The translations under genes and the position numbers were made by a program. Below the pieces are notes generated by a model. The model was not told where the DNA came from. It searched no databases and saw only the letters and a list, made by a program, of their open reading frames with translations. From assembly GCF_002079055.1 (NCBI RefSeq), contig NC_047499.1, positions 186,001 through 250,000 of the forward strand: DNA of 64,000 bases. Reading direction: 5' to 3'. The stretch comes from Saccharomyces paradoxus. Taxonomy: Eukaryota > Ascomycota > Saccharomycetes > Saccharomycetales > Saccharomycetaceae. This document shows positions 19,584 through 30,359 of this stretch, in pieces. Each line of letters opens with the position of its first letter. Within the stretch, counting starts at the first letter, position 1.

Positions 19584-19915
19584 TTTTTTCCTCTCTTATT
19601 TTAATGATCTATCGTTTGTTCCGTGTTATCATATTTGTATAGTTTATACTATTTATACGGTTATTTAGACCCGTTATATAATTTAATATGTAATACTTTT
19701 GTAAAGTTATAATGAACCTAATCCTAAAATTTCATGTAAAATAATAGAGAATAGTATTTGTTATATGGTATATATTTAATACTACGAATGGTGAGAAAGA
19801 ATTAGACAATGTAAGAAGAAATACAAATAAAATCTGAATTGAAAGAAAAACTAGGGGGATTTTGGAGTAATAAATAATGATGCAAAATTTTTATTTGTTT
19901 TGGCCAGGAAGCATT
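19584..19915. other. Convergent gap SRC1 / RAD52
   Basis: 332 bp of AT-rich 3' flank for two converging genes, with TATATA/TTTATA runs typical of yeast polyadenylation signals (19620-19770). No gene or RNA is seen. Confidence 0.5.
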
Positions 19916-21337
19916 TCAGTTAGGCTTGCGTGGATGCAGGGGATTGATCTTCGGTCTTCCAACTTCTCTTCGTGTCGATCTTTGTTGCGGAAGGGCTGCC
20001 ACCACACCATTTCCATTAGGATGCACTACCTTAGAAGGAGGCGCAAACCGTGGCGCAGCTGCAGGTTGAAAATTAGTAGTGTTCAGTTTACTCGGAGTGG
20101 TTTCACGCGGTACTTGATTTCCAACTCCTTCCAGCGCATTAGGCCCTAACTCTTTATCATTGTTCTTCATGCTCAATTGCTTTCCCTTTGGTGCAAATTT
20201 TTCGTAAACAGAATCCCTCGCAGTAGTCATCGTTTTGTCCTTTAGTACACTTGCTGGAACATGCTTTGACGTGGTCTGATCAACGGTGTGCCTAATGGAT
20301 TGTGCTTGGTACTTGGGATCAAAAATGCTTTCTTCACCGATATGACGTTCATTCTGTACGGACGTTGCCGCCTTAGCTGTAACAAAGGTAATTTTTTCTG
20401 CCTCTGAATTTGAGCTGGCATTTGGGCTTTGCTTTGCTGAAATAGGGTCCTTCTCTGTTGGTAGAACATTACTGTTTGTGTTGCCCATATTTATCAAGTC
20501 ATCATCTTGAAAATCATCACTAAACATAAGAGAATCATCCAGTAGGTCATCTTGATCTTGTTTGGAAGTATCGGGAGATTTGAGCTCAGTATCTTTGTTA
20601 CTATTGTTGTTATTGTTAATAATCTCGGTAGATGCGGCCACCATGGGGGCGCCTCGATTTACTGTATTTTCTAGTTTTACCAGATTCTTCGTTAAGCCCG
20701 GATTAGCATTTGCAACTTTGGTCAATTGCCTTCTTTTATTCGGGTATTGTTGTTGTTGTTCATGATTTTCGTGCAAAGTATTTGACCTTGAGCTTTCGCT
20801 GATCTCATCAGTTGGCCTGAACAGATTGTTTTCGTCAAAGTCTGGTGGATCGAACTTAACCTTATCGATCTTTGCCAGAAAATCTTTATCGTAGAGACAG
20901 TTCCCTAGAGCATTACCGAATCCCCTCAAAGATCTTTTCAAAGCATCCGTAACAGCAGATTTCTTAGCCCTCTCGAAAGCGGCAGGTTTCCTTCTTTCGT
21001 TCTCCACGGTACCATATCCGATGTCTTCCCTATAAGTACCACTAGTCAACGTAACACGGACGATCGCAGTACAACCTATGCTAAACTTTCCCTGTCGTTC
21101 ATCCAAAAAATCGATAACTACGCTTTTCACCTCCGTGGACCAGCCATTATATCCAAAGATTTGATTAGCCAGATTAATTACCCTCCAACCCTCGATATAA
21201 GCAATCCTGCTTGTTCCAAACCCAACTCTCTTGGAGATATACTCGGGGCCTAATTTCTTGTCCAATTTGGTCTGTATGTCCTCGGAATGGTTGCCGAAAA
21301 CGGCCTTCTTCTCGTCCATATCCATAATATCATTCAT
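19916..21337 (-). CDS. RAD52: Rad52, homologous recombination mediator
   Basis: A 473-aa Rad52 (reference 471 from the equivalent start). It anneals single strands and loads Rad51 onto RPA-coated DNA during double-strand-break repair in the nucleus. The N-terminal DNA-binding/ring domain (about residues 20-180, with LGPEYISKRVGFG, YIEGWRVINLANQIFG and KKSAVTDALKRSLRGFG) is essentially unchanged. The C-terminal half, carrying RPA- and Rad51-binding regions (DDLLDDSLMFSDDFQDDDLINM; APRFAPPSKVVHP), is much more diverged and contains small Gln and Asn runs. The frame is open 27 codons upstream with an ATG at 21418; the ATGs at 21337, 21325 and 21319 are the conserved starts, so I chose 21337. Confidence 0.97.
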   Translation of the reverse strand: MNDIMDMDEKKAVFGNHSEDIQTKLDKKLGPEYISKRVGFGTSRIAYIEGWRVINLANQIFGYNGWSTEVKSVVIDFLDERQGKFSIGCTAIVRVTLTSGTYREDIGYGTVENERRKPAAFERAKKSAVTDALKRSLRGFGNALGNCLYDKDFLAKIDKVKFDPPDFDENNLFRPTDEISESSRSNTLHENHEQQQQYPNKRRQLTKVANANPGLTKNLVKLENTVNRGAPMVAASTEIINNNNNSNKDTELKSPDTSKQDQDDLLDDSLMFSDDFQDDDLINMGNTNSNVLPTEKDPISAKQSPNASSNSEAEKITFVTAKAATSVQNERHIGEESIFDPKYQAQSIRHTVDQTTSKHVPASVLKDKTMTTARDSVYEKFAPKGKQLSMKNNDKELGPNALEGVGNQVPRETTPSKLNTTNFQPAAAPRFAPPSKVVHPNGNGVVAALPQQRSTRREVGRPKINPLHPRKPN

Positions 21338-21597
21338 CAGCAACACACCAAAGCCACCAGAACCTTTAGCAGTTCTTGACAGCCTCCTTGCTCGGATTTT
21401 GTTGATTCTCAGTGGCAAAATAGCTTAAAAACGCCATTCAATACCGGCCGCGTAACCCGCCCGCCGCTATATTTTTCTTCTTTTCCTAGCAGATTAAAGA
21501 GTATAATAATATCGAGAATCACTAATGGCAAGAGCAGAGACTTTGGCGATGAGTAAGTGAAATTGAAGAAGACCAAAGGTCATTACAGGGCAAGCAG

Positions 21598-23565
21598 ATG
21601 ATACAGACGCCAAGGGAGTTGTTGAATCCACGGTATACGTACCACACCATATTCAGCGACGTGTGTAAGACCCGGTTCAACCATTTGGTTACGAGGTTGT
21701 TTTTCATATGCTCTATTATTCAGACTGTGGGCATTTCACTACTGGCGTTGCCACACTCGCCGATGTGGGAACTGGCATTGGCATTTATACCCAACGTTTT
21801 GGTTCTGAATCTAGTTTCTCTTTTGCTCATTGTGACGAGGAAGAATTACATGCATGTAAAGAATTTTGGGTTTGCTAACTCGCTTACTTTTATTCTAGGC
21901 CAATTGCTATCAGTGAAGTTTCTCGTATACCAAGGAGTCTATAGCACGGGCAGTTTCCTTTTATCATTCGTATTGGGAGTGCTTTTTGGACGTGGAGGAG
22001 CTGGATGGAAACCATACTATAGGCTATTTATTTGGCTGGTCGTTCCCACGATTTACAACCTACAACATCACGTCACTGACGCTGACAAATTGTCATTCAA
22101 TTGTGAAAACTTTTTCCAGGCTCCACAAGACTACGTATTAGAGCGTGTCAAGAGGATTGTTGAAAAGTCAGTTATTTTAAGTGTAGTCAGCATGTTCGTA
22201 TCACCAATATTTACCACAATATTTTTCTCCGGGCAAACATCAGGATTGTTCATTTCATTTACGAGTGGCGTGGTAGCTATCATAAATTTACTGATAATTT
22301 CCTGCACTATCTTCATCACTTTCGAATTCATAAATATAGCATTTGACGCACATATGTCCATTGGTTGTCTGCATAAGGGCAAACTAATTTCGAACTTATC
22401 GTCGACGCCGATGGAAACCCTGCTTAGCGGACTTTCCTCAGACAAACCATTTACTAAGTTAACTGCCTATCAGGAACTAGCCTACAGAGCCACTTCACTG
22501 GATCCGTCATTGCGAGCACCAATATATCACTCCAAGTTCAGAAGCAGTAGCGGTAGTACATGGTCACTGTTTCTCAAAGAATGCTTAAAGACCATTCAGA
22601 CAAACAATGAGACGGTCGTGCAGTACTTAAGATCGGTACAAGATCTCGGAAACTCTCCCACTGCTAGACATCAAAGAAAAGTAGAAAATCTTGATTACAT
22701 GTACGAAAATGGGAAACTAACAAGTGCCAACGAAAAGCTCTTCGGGAACCGACCCACTATGATGGCACCATTGAGGGATAACAGTTTATTGGATGAATCG
22801 CCAAACAAGCTGAGAGTAAGAACTGACGATAGTGTATTGCTTAACCGCGGAAACAAGAAAAGAAATGGAACCTCACGTTATAACAATGATTTGGATGAAG
22901 ACAGACAAACTTTCAATGGCTCCATTTTTACCCACGAGACAACATTTATGACCGCTATGCGTCTGATGTTCAAAAAACTGAAAAACGCTATAATGTCATT
23001 TATCTTCCCTTCCTACGCAGAAAGACAATTATCTGATGAAAATGATAATTACAAGCTATTACCGAATAGCCCCAACAGAGCCCAAATTTCGGTAATTGAC
23101 ATATGGTCTATTTCCAAGAAAAGACAAGCCGAGAAACTGGTTCCGCTACCCATATGCCACGCCAACAGTGTGGTAGCACTGACAGGACTGCTGATCAGAT
23201 CAAAAACAGAGGACCCAAAGGGTGGTATCATTGCATCTGTTGGGGATATTCTCAAGACATTGGAGAGGTCCATTTGTGCACTAGGTGAATTCGCCGATTG
23301 GGATCCAGAATCCATGGCATATACTGCCTTCCAAACACAAAGAACAGCCCAAGATAGAATACAACACGACGGCGAAGACGAAGATAGCATGAAAGACACT
23401 ACAGACATGATTAGTGTTCTTTATCAACTGTCTACGAGTGCCTTTATGGAGATTGTACTTGAATACAATGTTGCACTGAACGACGTATATTTAGATGCAG
23501 ACGTAGCCAAATTAGCGAACTGGTTTCTAGAAGTTTACGCCACAGGCAATCCCACAGCTATATAA
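21598..23565 (+). CDS. NDC1: Ndc1, nuclear pore and spindle pole body membrane protein
   Basis: A 655-aa protein equal in length to S. cerevisiae Ndc1. It is a nuclear-envelope nucleoporin needed to insert both nuclear pores and spindle pole bodies. About six hydrophobic segments occupy residues 30-260 (for example LFFICSIIQTVGISLLAL, WELALAFIPNVLVLNLVSLLLIV, FLLSFVLGVLFG, IINLLIISCTIFITFEFI). A long cytosolic/pore-side C-terminal domain follows, with a charged, Asn/Arg-rich linker at 350-450 and a conserved helical end. The start at 21598 gives the expected MIQTPRELLNPRYTYHTIF. It is divergent from RAD52 with a 260-bp shared promoter. Confidence 0.97.
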   Translation: MIQTPRELLNPRYTYHTIFSDVCKTRFNHLVTRLFFICSIIQTVGISLLALPHSPMWELALAFIPNVLVLNLVSLLLIVTRKNYMHVKNFGFANSLTFILGQLLSVKFLVYQGVYSTGSFLLSFVLGVLFGRGGAGWKPYYRLFIWLVVPTIYNLQHHVTDADKLSFNCENFFQAPQDYVLERVKRIVEKSVILSVVSMFVSPIFTTIFFSGQTSGLFISFTSGVVAIINLLIISCTIFITFEFINIAFDAHMSIGCLHKGKLISNLSSTPMETLLSGLSSDKPFTKLTAYQELAYRATSLDPSLRAPIYHSKFRSSSGSTWSLFLKECLKTIQTNNETVVQYLRSVQDLGNSPTARHQRKVENLDYMYENGKLTSANEKLFGNRPTMMAPLRDNSLLDESPNKLRVRTDDSVLLNRGNKKRNGTSRYNNDLDEDRQTFNGSIFTHETTFMTAMRLMFKKLKNAIMSFIFPSYAERQLSDENDNYKLLPNSPNRAQISVIDIWSISKKRQAEKLVPLPICHANSVVALTGLLIRSKTEDPKGGIIASVGDILKTLERSICALGEFADWDPESMAYTAFQTQRTAQDRIQHDGEDEDSMKDTTDMISVLYQLSTSAFMEIVLEYNVALNDVYLDADVAKLANWFLEVYATGNPTAI

Positions 23566-23842
23566 TACAATTCAACTGAGGACTGCCCTCCTCCCGTTTC
23601 ATGTAAGATAAATACAATAATAAAAATTCGAATACTGTACGAATGCTATGGTAGAGGCCAAATATGAGCAAAAAGTGCAAAAAGTGCTACATTTCTCGTT
23701 TCCGGGTAGCAAATCAGGGAGGGCCCTGTTCTGCTTAAAGAATAATAAAGAAATATATTAAGAAGAGGAAACAATGGCTTCCTATCGGAGTTAATTTATT
23801 TCCTAGTGCTGGAAATGACAGTATCACATTTACTTATTCAAG

Positions 23843-24322
23843 ATGTCACGTATGCCATCTAGTTTCGATGTTACAGAGAGGGATTTGGATGATATGACCT
23901 TTGGCGAAAGGATCATACATCATTGTAAGAAACAGCCATTGGTACCCATTGGGTGCCTACTGACTACTGGTGCCGTCATCCTAGCGGCCCAAAATGTTCG
24001 TCTTGGTAATAAATGGAAGGCTCAATACTACTTCCGTTGGCGTGTGGGTCTACAAGCAGCCACATTAGTCGCGCTGGTCGCAGGTTCATTCATATATGGG
24101 ACTTCTGGTAAGGAACTGAAGGCGAAAGAGGAACAGTTGAAGGAGAAGGCCAAGATGAGAGAGAAGTTATGGATCCAGGAACTAGAAAGAAGAGAAGAAG
24201 AAACGGAGGCTAGGAGGAAAAGAGCCGAATTGGCAAGGATGAAGACACTTGAGAACGAAGAAGAAATAAAGAACTTAGAAAAGGAACTAAGTGACCTGGA
24301 AAATAAGCTCGGAAAGAAATAA
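23843..24322 (+). CDS. RCF1: Rcf1/Aim31, respiratory supercomplex factor
   Basis: 159 aa, matching S. cerevisiae Rcf1. It is a HIG1-domain inner-membrane protein that helps form and stabilise the complex III-IV supercomplex and assemble cytochrome oxidase. The HIG1 domain covers about residues 20-95, with membrane helices [19 protein letters not shown] and [16 protein letters not shown] and the conserved [11 protein letters not shown] between them. A long, highly charged coiled-coil tail (residues 95-155, rich in [16 protein letters not shown]-type heptads) follows. No cleavable presequence is evident, as is usual for this family. Confidence 0.96.
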   Translation: MSRMPSSFDVTERDLDDMTFGERIIHHCKKQPLVPIGCLLTTGAVILAAQNVRLGNKWKAQYYFRWRVGLQAATLVALVAGSFIYGTSGKELKAKEEQLKEKAKMREKLWIQELERREEETEARRKRAELARMKTLENEEEIKNLEKELSDLENKLGKK

Positions 24323-24747
24323 ATTGACTCTCCGTTTCGCTGTATATAATTTTACTATTAGAGAAAAAGAATGAACAGCTGACTTCCGCTGTAATGTTCC
24401 ATGATGCCATTACCATTAAGCAAGACAAATGATTACAAAATAACAATGTACATATGAATATTCTTTGTTTTTATTTTGTATAGCTATTACTTAAAACATA
24501 TTTATATCGATAGGTTATGCTATAGTCGTCACTCCATTTCTTTGATTTTCAGTATGTGTTTTTTTCCCTTATACATACGTAACGGTAATTGTCAACTAAC
24601 AGTCGGTACAATTTTCAAAAAAATTGAAACGAAGAGAACCCACCAAATATTCAAATTTTGTAAGGTGACACATCTCAAATAATCACTTTATTGCACTAGT
24701 CCAAGCGGTCATATAAAGTGACATACACACTTCACGAAATAGACAAC
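24323..24747. promoter_or_regulatory. RCF1 3' flank / USA1 promoter
   Basis: 425 bp, AT-rich. The only frame over 60 codons here (24476-24682) has no recognised similarity and looks incidental. No strong transcription-factor motif was noticed. Confidence 0.4.
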
Positions 24748-27264
24748 ATGTCTGAATATCTAGCTCAGACGCCCTGTAAATTCACTATTTGGTCAAGCGA
24801 GATCGACCTTATCAGAACAAATCTGTTGGTGAACGCCCATCCTTTAAGCACGGTTGGAAGACTACTTCAATATATCCATTATCAAATCTACAAACAATTA
24901 AGGGCTATCGATCAACCAGAAGAGCAGTGTACGAACTCAGCAATATCTCACACACCCTTAAATAGTATCAACACTTATTATCTAAGTTACGAAGGCAGAG
25001 AGTTATCTGCAACGTGTTTATTAAAAGACATCACATCACCTAGCCATCTAGATTCGAACCATTTCATAAGACTACAGCTGGAAAAGCGTGCTTCCCCTTC
25101 CGGTTCCGCATTTGACTTGGAATATGATATCGACAGTGAATTTAACTCGATGAATATTCAATTTGAGATAAATACACTATCTTCTCAACGTATATTTAAT
25201 TCCATGGAACCACACTTGCCTATCGGCACCACATTGGCTAGATTAGAGAAATTGGCATTGGAACGTATAAAGGACTTCGAAAAATCAGCAGGTAATCTCT
25301 GTGGTATTAAAGAGGACCACTCAGTGCATGACTTGCAGGGGTTCATAATAAAGGGGAAACAGACACCCATGTTTTTAAATTATGGAAGTGATTCAGATTA
25401 CTATAAAGATTTGAATTTAGTAGATTTGCTAGGCATTGATTTTGCCCCGGCACATAATTCTTTTTTCACATTTTTGTTCAAGATGAACCATGAACAGAGT
25501 TCGCACATTGCGAACGATGAAGAGGGGTTTGTGTTGGAATTCATATCTGACGCCACGCTATCTATAACTCAAATGAATGTTAAGCCCGATACCACGGTAA
25601 AACAAGTGAAAGATTTCATTTGTTCTGTTTACACCCACTCATTAAACTTGAGGAGAAATGACATCAAGTTGATATATAAGGGACAATTGCTTCATGAGAA
25701 TAATTTTGCGGGCAACTCTTCAAAGATCAGCGAGTACATTAAAGAGCCGCATGAAGTGAAGGTGCATGTACAAATTAACCAAGAGTATACAGAATCTGGC
25801 CCTGGATTTTGGAATGAAGTGTTCAACAATCCAAATATTTTTCAATTCATGCCTCCAGATACAAGGTCCCAATCGCCTGTTAGTTTTGCTCCCACTCAAG
25901 GACAATCTTCTGCTGCCATACCTGAGGACGAACAAGGTGTACAATACGTGACTGAATCAGGAAATGATGACATCGTTCCTACAGATGAGCTTTATAGGAA
26001 ATGTATCATTAACGGGAATGAAGTGGTATTCATTCCTGTCAGCGAACTAAATCCACAATCGAGCTATTTGTCCGTAATTAAAGGGGATTACGGTGAAATC
26101 AAAATCCCCGTATCTTGTAATGATTACAAGATAAGTGGTGACAATATTTTGCTATCACCTTCCACAATAGAACAATTGGAGTCTGTTTTAAACTTCAAGA
26201 TCGAGAGGCCACAGACTTCGACAGGCTTGGGATCATCTGGTGAGCATGCTCGATTCGCAGATAATACAGTCCCGGAAAATGATAATAATGCAGCTGAAAA
26301 TGAGTCAGCATGGAATAGGAGAGTATTGCGTCCCTTGAGGAACAGCTTCCCACTGCTACTGGTATTGATAAGAACATTTTACTTAATCGGTTATAATTCA
26401 TTGGTTCCTTTTTTCATTATTTTAGAGTTTGGAAGCTTCCTTCCCTGGAAATATATCATTTTACTAAGCTTACTTTTCATTTTCAGGACTGTTTGGAATA
26501 CGCAAGACGTGTGGAATTTGTGGCGAGAGTATTTCCGCTTAAATGAGATTGATGAAGCCAAGTTCAGCCAGATCAAAGATTTTATCAATTCCAATTCCTT
26601 GACCTTAAATTTCTACAAGAAATGTAAGGACACTCAATCTGTTATTGATTTGCTGATGATACCCAATCTGCACGAGCAAAGGCTATCAGTCTATTCTAAA
26701 TACAATATCGAATATGACGCCAACACCCCTGACGTTGGACAATTGAAATTGCTATTTATCAAGGTATTATCGGGTGAGATCCCTAAGGACGCACTGGATG
26801 AGCTGTTCAAAGGATTTTTCGACTTATATGAGGCGACAAGAAATATGAACCCACTATACCCTCAAGACTCTCTGAATGAATTGCTGCTGATGATTTGGAA
26901 GGAGTCCAACAAGAGAGACATTAATACACTACCTAAGTACAGAAGGTGGTTTCAAACCTTGTGCTCGCAAATAGCGGAGCACAGCATCTTTGATGTCATA
27001 CTCAGGTACATAATTCCGGACCCGGTAAATGATAGGGTTATAACCGCTGTGGTAAAGAACTTCGTGCTCTTTTGGGTTACGCTACTCCCCTATGTGAGGG
27101 AGAAGCTAGATGATATTGTTGCACAGAGAGCAAGGGATCGTGAACAACCGGCTCCATCCGTCCAACAACAAGAAAACGAAGATGAAGCCCTCGTGATCCC
27201 TGACCAAGAAGAATCCACCGCCACAGGTGCACAACCTCATCTCTACATCCCTGATGAAGACTGA
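24748..27264 (+). CDS. USA1: Usa1, HRD ubiquitin ligase scaffold (ERAD)
   Basis: 838 aa, identical in length to S. cerevisiae Usa1. It is the ER-membrane scaffold of the Hrd1 ubiquitin ligase, linking Der1 to Hrd1 and promoting Hrd1 oligomerisation in ERAD-L. A ubiquitin-like domain sits near residues 260-350 (ITQMNVKPDTTVKQVKDFI ... IKLIYKGQLLHENN). Two closely spaced membrane helices lie near 540-590 (FPLLLVLIRTFYLIGYN; YIILLSLLFIFRTVW). The ends are cytosolic, and the C terminus is acidic. An in-frame extension of ten codons to 24718 starts with a non-ATG codon, so the ATG at 24748 is used. Confidence 0.97.
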   Translation: MSEYLAQTPCKFTIWSSEIDLIRTNLLVNAHPLSTVGRLLQYIHYQIYKQLRAIDQPEEQCTNSAISHTPLNSINTYYLSYEGRELSATCLLKDITSPSHLDSNHFIRLQLEKRASPSGSAFDLEYDIDSEFNSMNIQFEINTLSSQRIFNSMEPHLPIGTTLARLEKLALERIKDFEKSAGNLCGIKEDHSVHDLQGFIIKGKQTPMFLNYGSDSDYYKDLNLVDLLGIDFAPAHNSFFTFLFKMNHEQSSHIANDEEGFVLEFISDATLSITQMNVKPDTTVKQVKDFICSVYTHSLNLRRNDIKLIYKGQLLHENNFAGNSSKISEYIKEPHEVKVHVQINQEYTESGPGFWNEVFNNPNIFQFMPPDTRSQSPVSFAPTQGQSSAAIPEDEQGVQYVTESGNDDIVPTDELYRKCIINGNEVVFIPVSELNPQSSYLSVIKGDYGEIKIPVSCNDYKISGDNILLSPSTIEQLESVLNFKIERPQTSTGLGSSGEHARFADNTVPENDNNAAENESAWNRRVLRPLRNSFPLLLVLIRTFYLIGYNSLVPFFIILEFGSFLPWKYIILLSLLFIFRTVWNTQDVWNLWREYFRLNEIDEAKFSQIKDFINSNSLTLNFYKKCKDTQSVIDLLMIPNLHEQRLSVYSKYNIEYDANTPDVGQLKLLFIKVLSGEIPKDALDELFKGFFDLYEATRNMNPLYPQDSLNELLLMIWKESNKRDINTLPKYRRWFQTLCSQIAEHSIFDVILRYIIPDPVNDRVITAVVKNFVLFWVTLLPYVREKLDDIVAQRARDREQPAPSVQQQENEDEALVIPDQEESTATGAQPHLYIPDED

Positions 27265-27415
27265 TTGCAACGCGATGTGGCCACGTTATATAATGCGTTT
27301 AAGGTGTGCGAAAACCCATGCTGTTCTGGCCCGTCGGGTTTTCTGACAAATTGTCCTTTAGGGATTTTTCGGTTTGGCTCGGGTTGGCATAGTCGGCTGG
27401 CAACAAACCAGGACG

Positions 27416-27423
27416 TATATAAA
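27416..27423 (+). promoter_or_regulatory. TSA1 TATA box
   Basis: TATATAAA about 100 bp upstream of the TSA1 ATG, in an otherwise GC-rich promoter stretch. It is a canonical TATA element, as expected for a strongly expressed, stress-inducible gene. Confidence 0.7.
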
Positions 27424-27523
27424 GGGAGGTAATTTGTCAGATCAATGCCGAACCACCATTTGTAGGCTTTCCCTTCGTCCAATTGCGCATAACCAACTAC
27501 ACCTATATACACATACATACACA

Positions 27524-28114
27524 ATGGTCGCCCAAGTTCAAAAGCAAGCCCCAACTTTTAAGAAAACTGCCGTCGTCGACGGTGTCTTTGACGAAGTCTC
27601 TTTGGACAAATACAAGGGTAAGTACGTTGTCCTAGCCTTCATTCCATTGGCCTTCACTTTCGTCTGCCCAACCGAAATCATTGCCTTCTCAGAAGCCGCT
27701 AAGAAATTCGAAGAACAAGGTGCTCAAGTCCTTTTCGCCTCCACTGACTCCGAATACTCCCTTTTGGCATGGACCAACATCCCAAGAAAGGAAGGTGGTT
27801 TGGGCCCAATCAACATTCCATTGTTGGCTGACACCAACCACTCTTTGTCCAGAGACTATGGCGTCTTGATCGAAGAAGAAGGTGTTGCTTTGAGAGGTTT
27901 GTTTATCATTGATCCAAAGGGTACCATCAGACACATCACCATTAACGACTTGCCAGTTGGTAGAAACGTTGACGAAGCCTTGAGATTGGTTGAAGGTTTC
28001 CAATGGACCGACAAGAACGGTACTGTCTTGCCATGTAACTGGACCCCAGGTGCTGCCACCATCAAGCCAAGCGTTGAAGCCTCCAAGGAATACTTCGAAG
28101 CTGCCAACAAATAA
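27524..28114 (+). CDS. TSA1: Tsa1, thioredoxin peroxidase (2-Cys peroxiredoxin)
   Basis: A 196-aa typical 2-Cys peroxiredoxin. The peroxidatic Cys48 lies in FTFVCPTE and the resolving Cys171 in VLPCNWTPG. The GGLG motif and C-terminal EYFEAANK, which make eukaryotic enzymes sensitive to overoxidation and able to act as chaperones, are both present. It reduces H2O2 and peroxynitrite with thioredoxin in the cytosol and associates with ribosomes. Codon use is strongly biased to abundant yeast tRNAs (TTG, GCC, GAA, AAG), showing very high expression. The open frame extends upstream to 27374, but the biased codons and conserved [10 protein letters not shown] place the start at 27524. TSA1 is a known Yap1 target, and YAP1 lies 33 kb away here. 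Confidence 0.98.
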   Translation: MVAQVQKQAPTFKKTAVVDGVFDEVSLDKYKGKYVVLAFIPLAFTFVCPTEIIAFSEAAKKFEEQGAQVLFASTDSEYSLLAWTNIPRKEGGLGPINIPLLADTNHSLSRDYGVLIEEEGVALRGLFIIDPKGTIRHITINDLPVGRNVDEALRLVEGFQWTDKNGTVLPCNWTPGAATIKPSVEASKEYFEAANK

Positions 28115-28786
28115 GACGTTTGCAGAGTTGTCTAAACGACTACTTATTTAAATTCACTCTTTACGTTTATACCTACCTATCTATATAAAAATCATAATAA
28201 ACTCAATGCTATTTACTGATGATCGGTACACTGCCGTGTGAAAAACAGCTGACCACTATCTCGGTCGTAACGACTGCCATCATCTGGCTCCAAAACGCGT
28301 CAACTGTTCATTGTTAGACTCTATCTGTATCGCTTTCTCTCATACGCTGAGACGCGACGCTCTTTTCTCTCATATGATTTCCCTTTCAGGCGACACACCA
28401 TGCCCCAAATGGGGAACACCGCGAATTTCTTCTGGTGCCTTGTTTCCTCTTTGGGAAGGGCGTCAAATAGGTACAGCTCGCTATAGTCGCCAATTACTGC
28501 AGATGGCTAAAAGGCTTTTGCAACTGTATGCCATCTTAGTTCGTGGGAACTCCAAACGCGAACAATCTGTATACTGTTTCGGGCTACTTATTGCTCCATA
28601 CGGTTTGTAGTGGACACGAACTCTTGCAATTATTGTATATATATGCCTTGGCATGTTAACAAGACTTTCTATGTGATTTCACCATGATTTGGTTTGAGAA
28701 CACAGTGGTGACCACAGAACACCAAGGTAAAAGTTCCAGGCCACTATCTTTCTCTTTTTTGTCTCTGTGATTCGATCAATTCTTAA
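28115..28786. promoter_or_regulatory. TSA1 3' flank / YOX1 promoter with MCB/SCB-like sites
   Basis: 672 bp. Visible G1/S elements: MCB ACGCGT at 28295-28300, ACGCGA at 28352-28357, ACGCGAA at 28556-28562 and CACGAA at 28615-28620. YOX1 is a known SBF/MBF-regulated gene, so these fit. A 99-codon open frame over 28311-28610 has no ATG start or recognisable product. Confidence 0.6.
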
Positions 28787-29941
28787 ATGGCACAAGAAAC
28801 AAAAATGCTACCTTCTTTATCTAGTCTTCTATCGGGAAATGAGACCTCGTCTAGTCCCGTATCACCTAGTCTCGCTAATCCTAGAACAAATTTTCACCTG
28901 GATGATCGTGGAACCATAAAATTGCCGCCGCTGAACACCAGCATCAGCCGTCCAAGATCTGTGGAAAGTGCCTTGAGGCATACAGTTACATCCTTGCATG
29001 AAAATGGCAGCCCTTATGGCGATGACATGCTCAAGCACACGCAATCAGACTCTGCTCTATCATCTCAATTGAGTAGTTCGCAAGAAACAGTTGATGAATC
29101 GCTTGAAAACCTCCCACTGACTCCGCTAAATAGCAAAAAGAGAGATTATTCAGTTTCTTCAAAGAAAAACGACATATTAACACCACTCTCTGCAGCGAAA
29201 TCGATTATTATCCCCTCTGCCTCCAAGGAAAAAAGACGTGCATTCGCCTTCATCACGCACTCACAAGAGACCTTCCCCAAGAAGGAACCTAAGATCGACA
29301 ACGCTCCACTGGCACGCCGAAAGAGAAGAAGAACCTCGTCCCAGGAATTATCTATCCTTCAGGCTGAATTTGAAAAATGTCCTGCTCCATCGAAGGAGAA
29401 ACGGATTGAGTTAGCTGACTCTTGCCATATGACTGAAAAAGCCGTTCAAATATGGTTCCAGAATAAAAGACAAGCGGTTAAAAGGCAGAGAATCGCCACT
29501 TCTAAATCAACAACTATAATACAAACGGTACCTCCACCATCTCCGCCTCTGGATGTTCATGTTACGCCACTAGCATCCAAAGTCAAGGCGGAGGTACTTC
29601 GTGATCAAGGCTCATATTGCCGTTCTTCATCTTCACCGCTGGAAAACACGCCGCCAAGACCCCACCATTCTTTAAATAGGCGCTCATCTACACCAAACAT
29701 AAAGAGAAGCCAGGCTTTAACTTTTCACCTAAACCCACAAAAGAAGACATTGACTCCAGTGAAAACGTCTCCTAATAGCAGAGTAAACAAATTGATCAAC
29801 AGTATAGATCATTCTCCATCCAAAGTCAAACGTCCGGTAGGCAACCCTTCCTGCTCCCCTAAAAGAAAAAGAAAATTCGGGTTCAAGATCGTCGATCAGC
29901 AACCGTTGAAAGATCTTGATCCAAATGCGTTCCGTGGTTGA
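28787..29941 (+). CDS. YOX1: Yox1, homeodomain repressor of M/G1 genes
   Basis: 384 aa (reference 385). It is a homeobox protein that binds next to Mcm1 at early-cell-cycle boxes and represses M/G1 genes such as CLN3, MCM3-7 and CDC6. The homeodomain occupies about residues 176-235; helix 3 carries the invariant [16 protein letters not shown]. The flanks are Ser/Pro-rich with many SP/TP sites (likely CDK targets), and the C-terminal region is basic. The start at 28787 ([17 protein letters not shown]) is the first in-frame ATG. Confidence 0.97.
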   Translation: MAQETKMLPSLSSLLSGNETSSSPVSPSLANPRTNFHLDDRGTIKLPPLNTSISRPRSVESALRHTVTSLHENGSPYGDDMLKHTQSDSALSSQLSSSQETVDESLENLPLTPLNSKKRDYSVSSKKNDILTPLSAAKSIIIPSASKEKRRAFAFITHSQETFPKKEPKIDNAPLARRKRRRTSSQELSILQAEFEKCPAPSKEKRIELADSCHMTEKAVQIWFQNKRQAVKRQRIATSKSTTIIQTVPPPSPPLDVHVTPLASKVKAEVLRDQGSYCRSSSSPLENTPPRPHHSLNRRSSTPNIKRSQALTFHLNPQKKTLTPVKTSPNSRVNKLINSIDHSPSKVKRPVGNPSCSPKRKRKFGFKIVDQQPLKDLDPNAFRG

Positions 29942-30359
29942 TTTAACCTCTCGTAATTATTTATTCTCCTCTCCATTCATTTCCTCCATACGGCATTTTT
30001 TTTTAAATTTTCATTCATACCATTGTTCACTTCAGTTCTAGCATTACATAAAATATACAGTTGTTTTCTAATTACCCACCTTTTAATTTTAAATGTTGTC
30101 ATAATAAAGCACAGTTCCACCGGCAGTACTTTTTTCACCCTGGTTGAGCGATGTTAACGTTGTTTACCGTATAAAACTTAATTATATTATATCTTTTTTT
30201 GCTTATATGTTATACATAGAATAAAAAGTTGATTAAACACACATTGGTCAGAAAGCACGTATATTGCTTTCTTTTTTGAAGAATTAAAAAAAAAGAAAAT
30301 AAAGATAATAACAAAACGAGAATAGCGTACAATTATTATTGACAATTTCCTTAATTAAT
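29942..30359. other. Convergent gap YOX1 / RPS18B
   Basis: 418 bp of AT-rich 3' flank for two converging genes, with several T-runs and TATATA-like polyadenylation signals. No gene or structured RNA was noticed. Confidence 0.5.

Noticed and set aside
28311-28610. 99-codon frame between TSA1 and YOX1
   Set aside because: It begins with a non-ATG codon, overlaps G1/S promoter elements and has no recognisable product.
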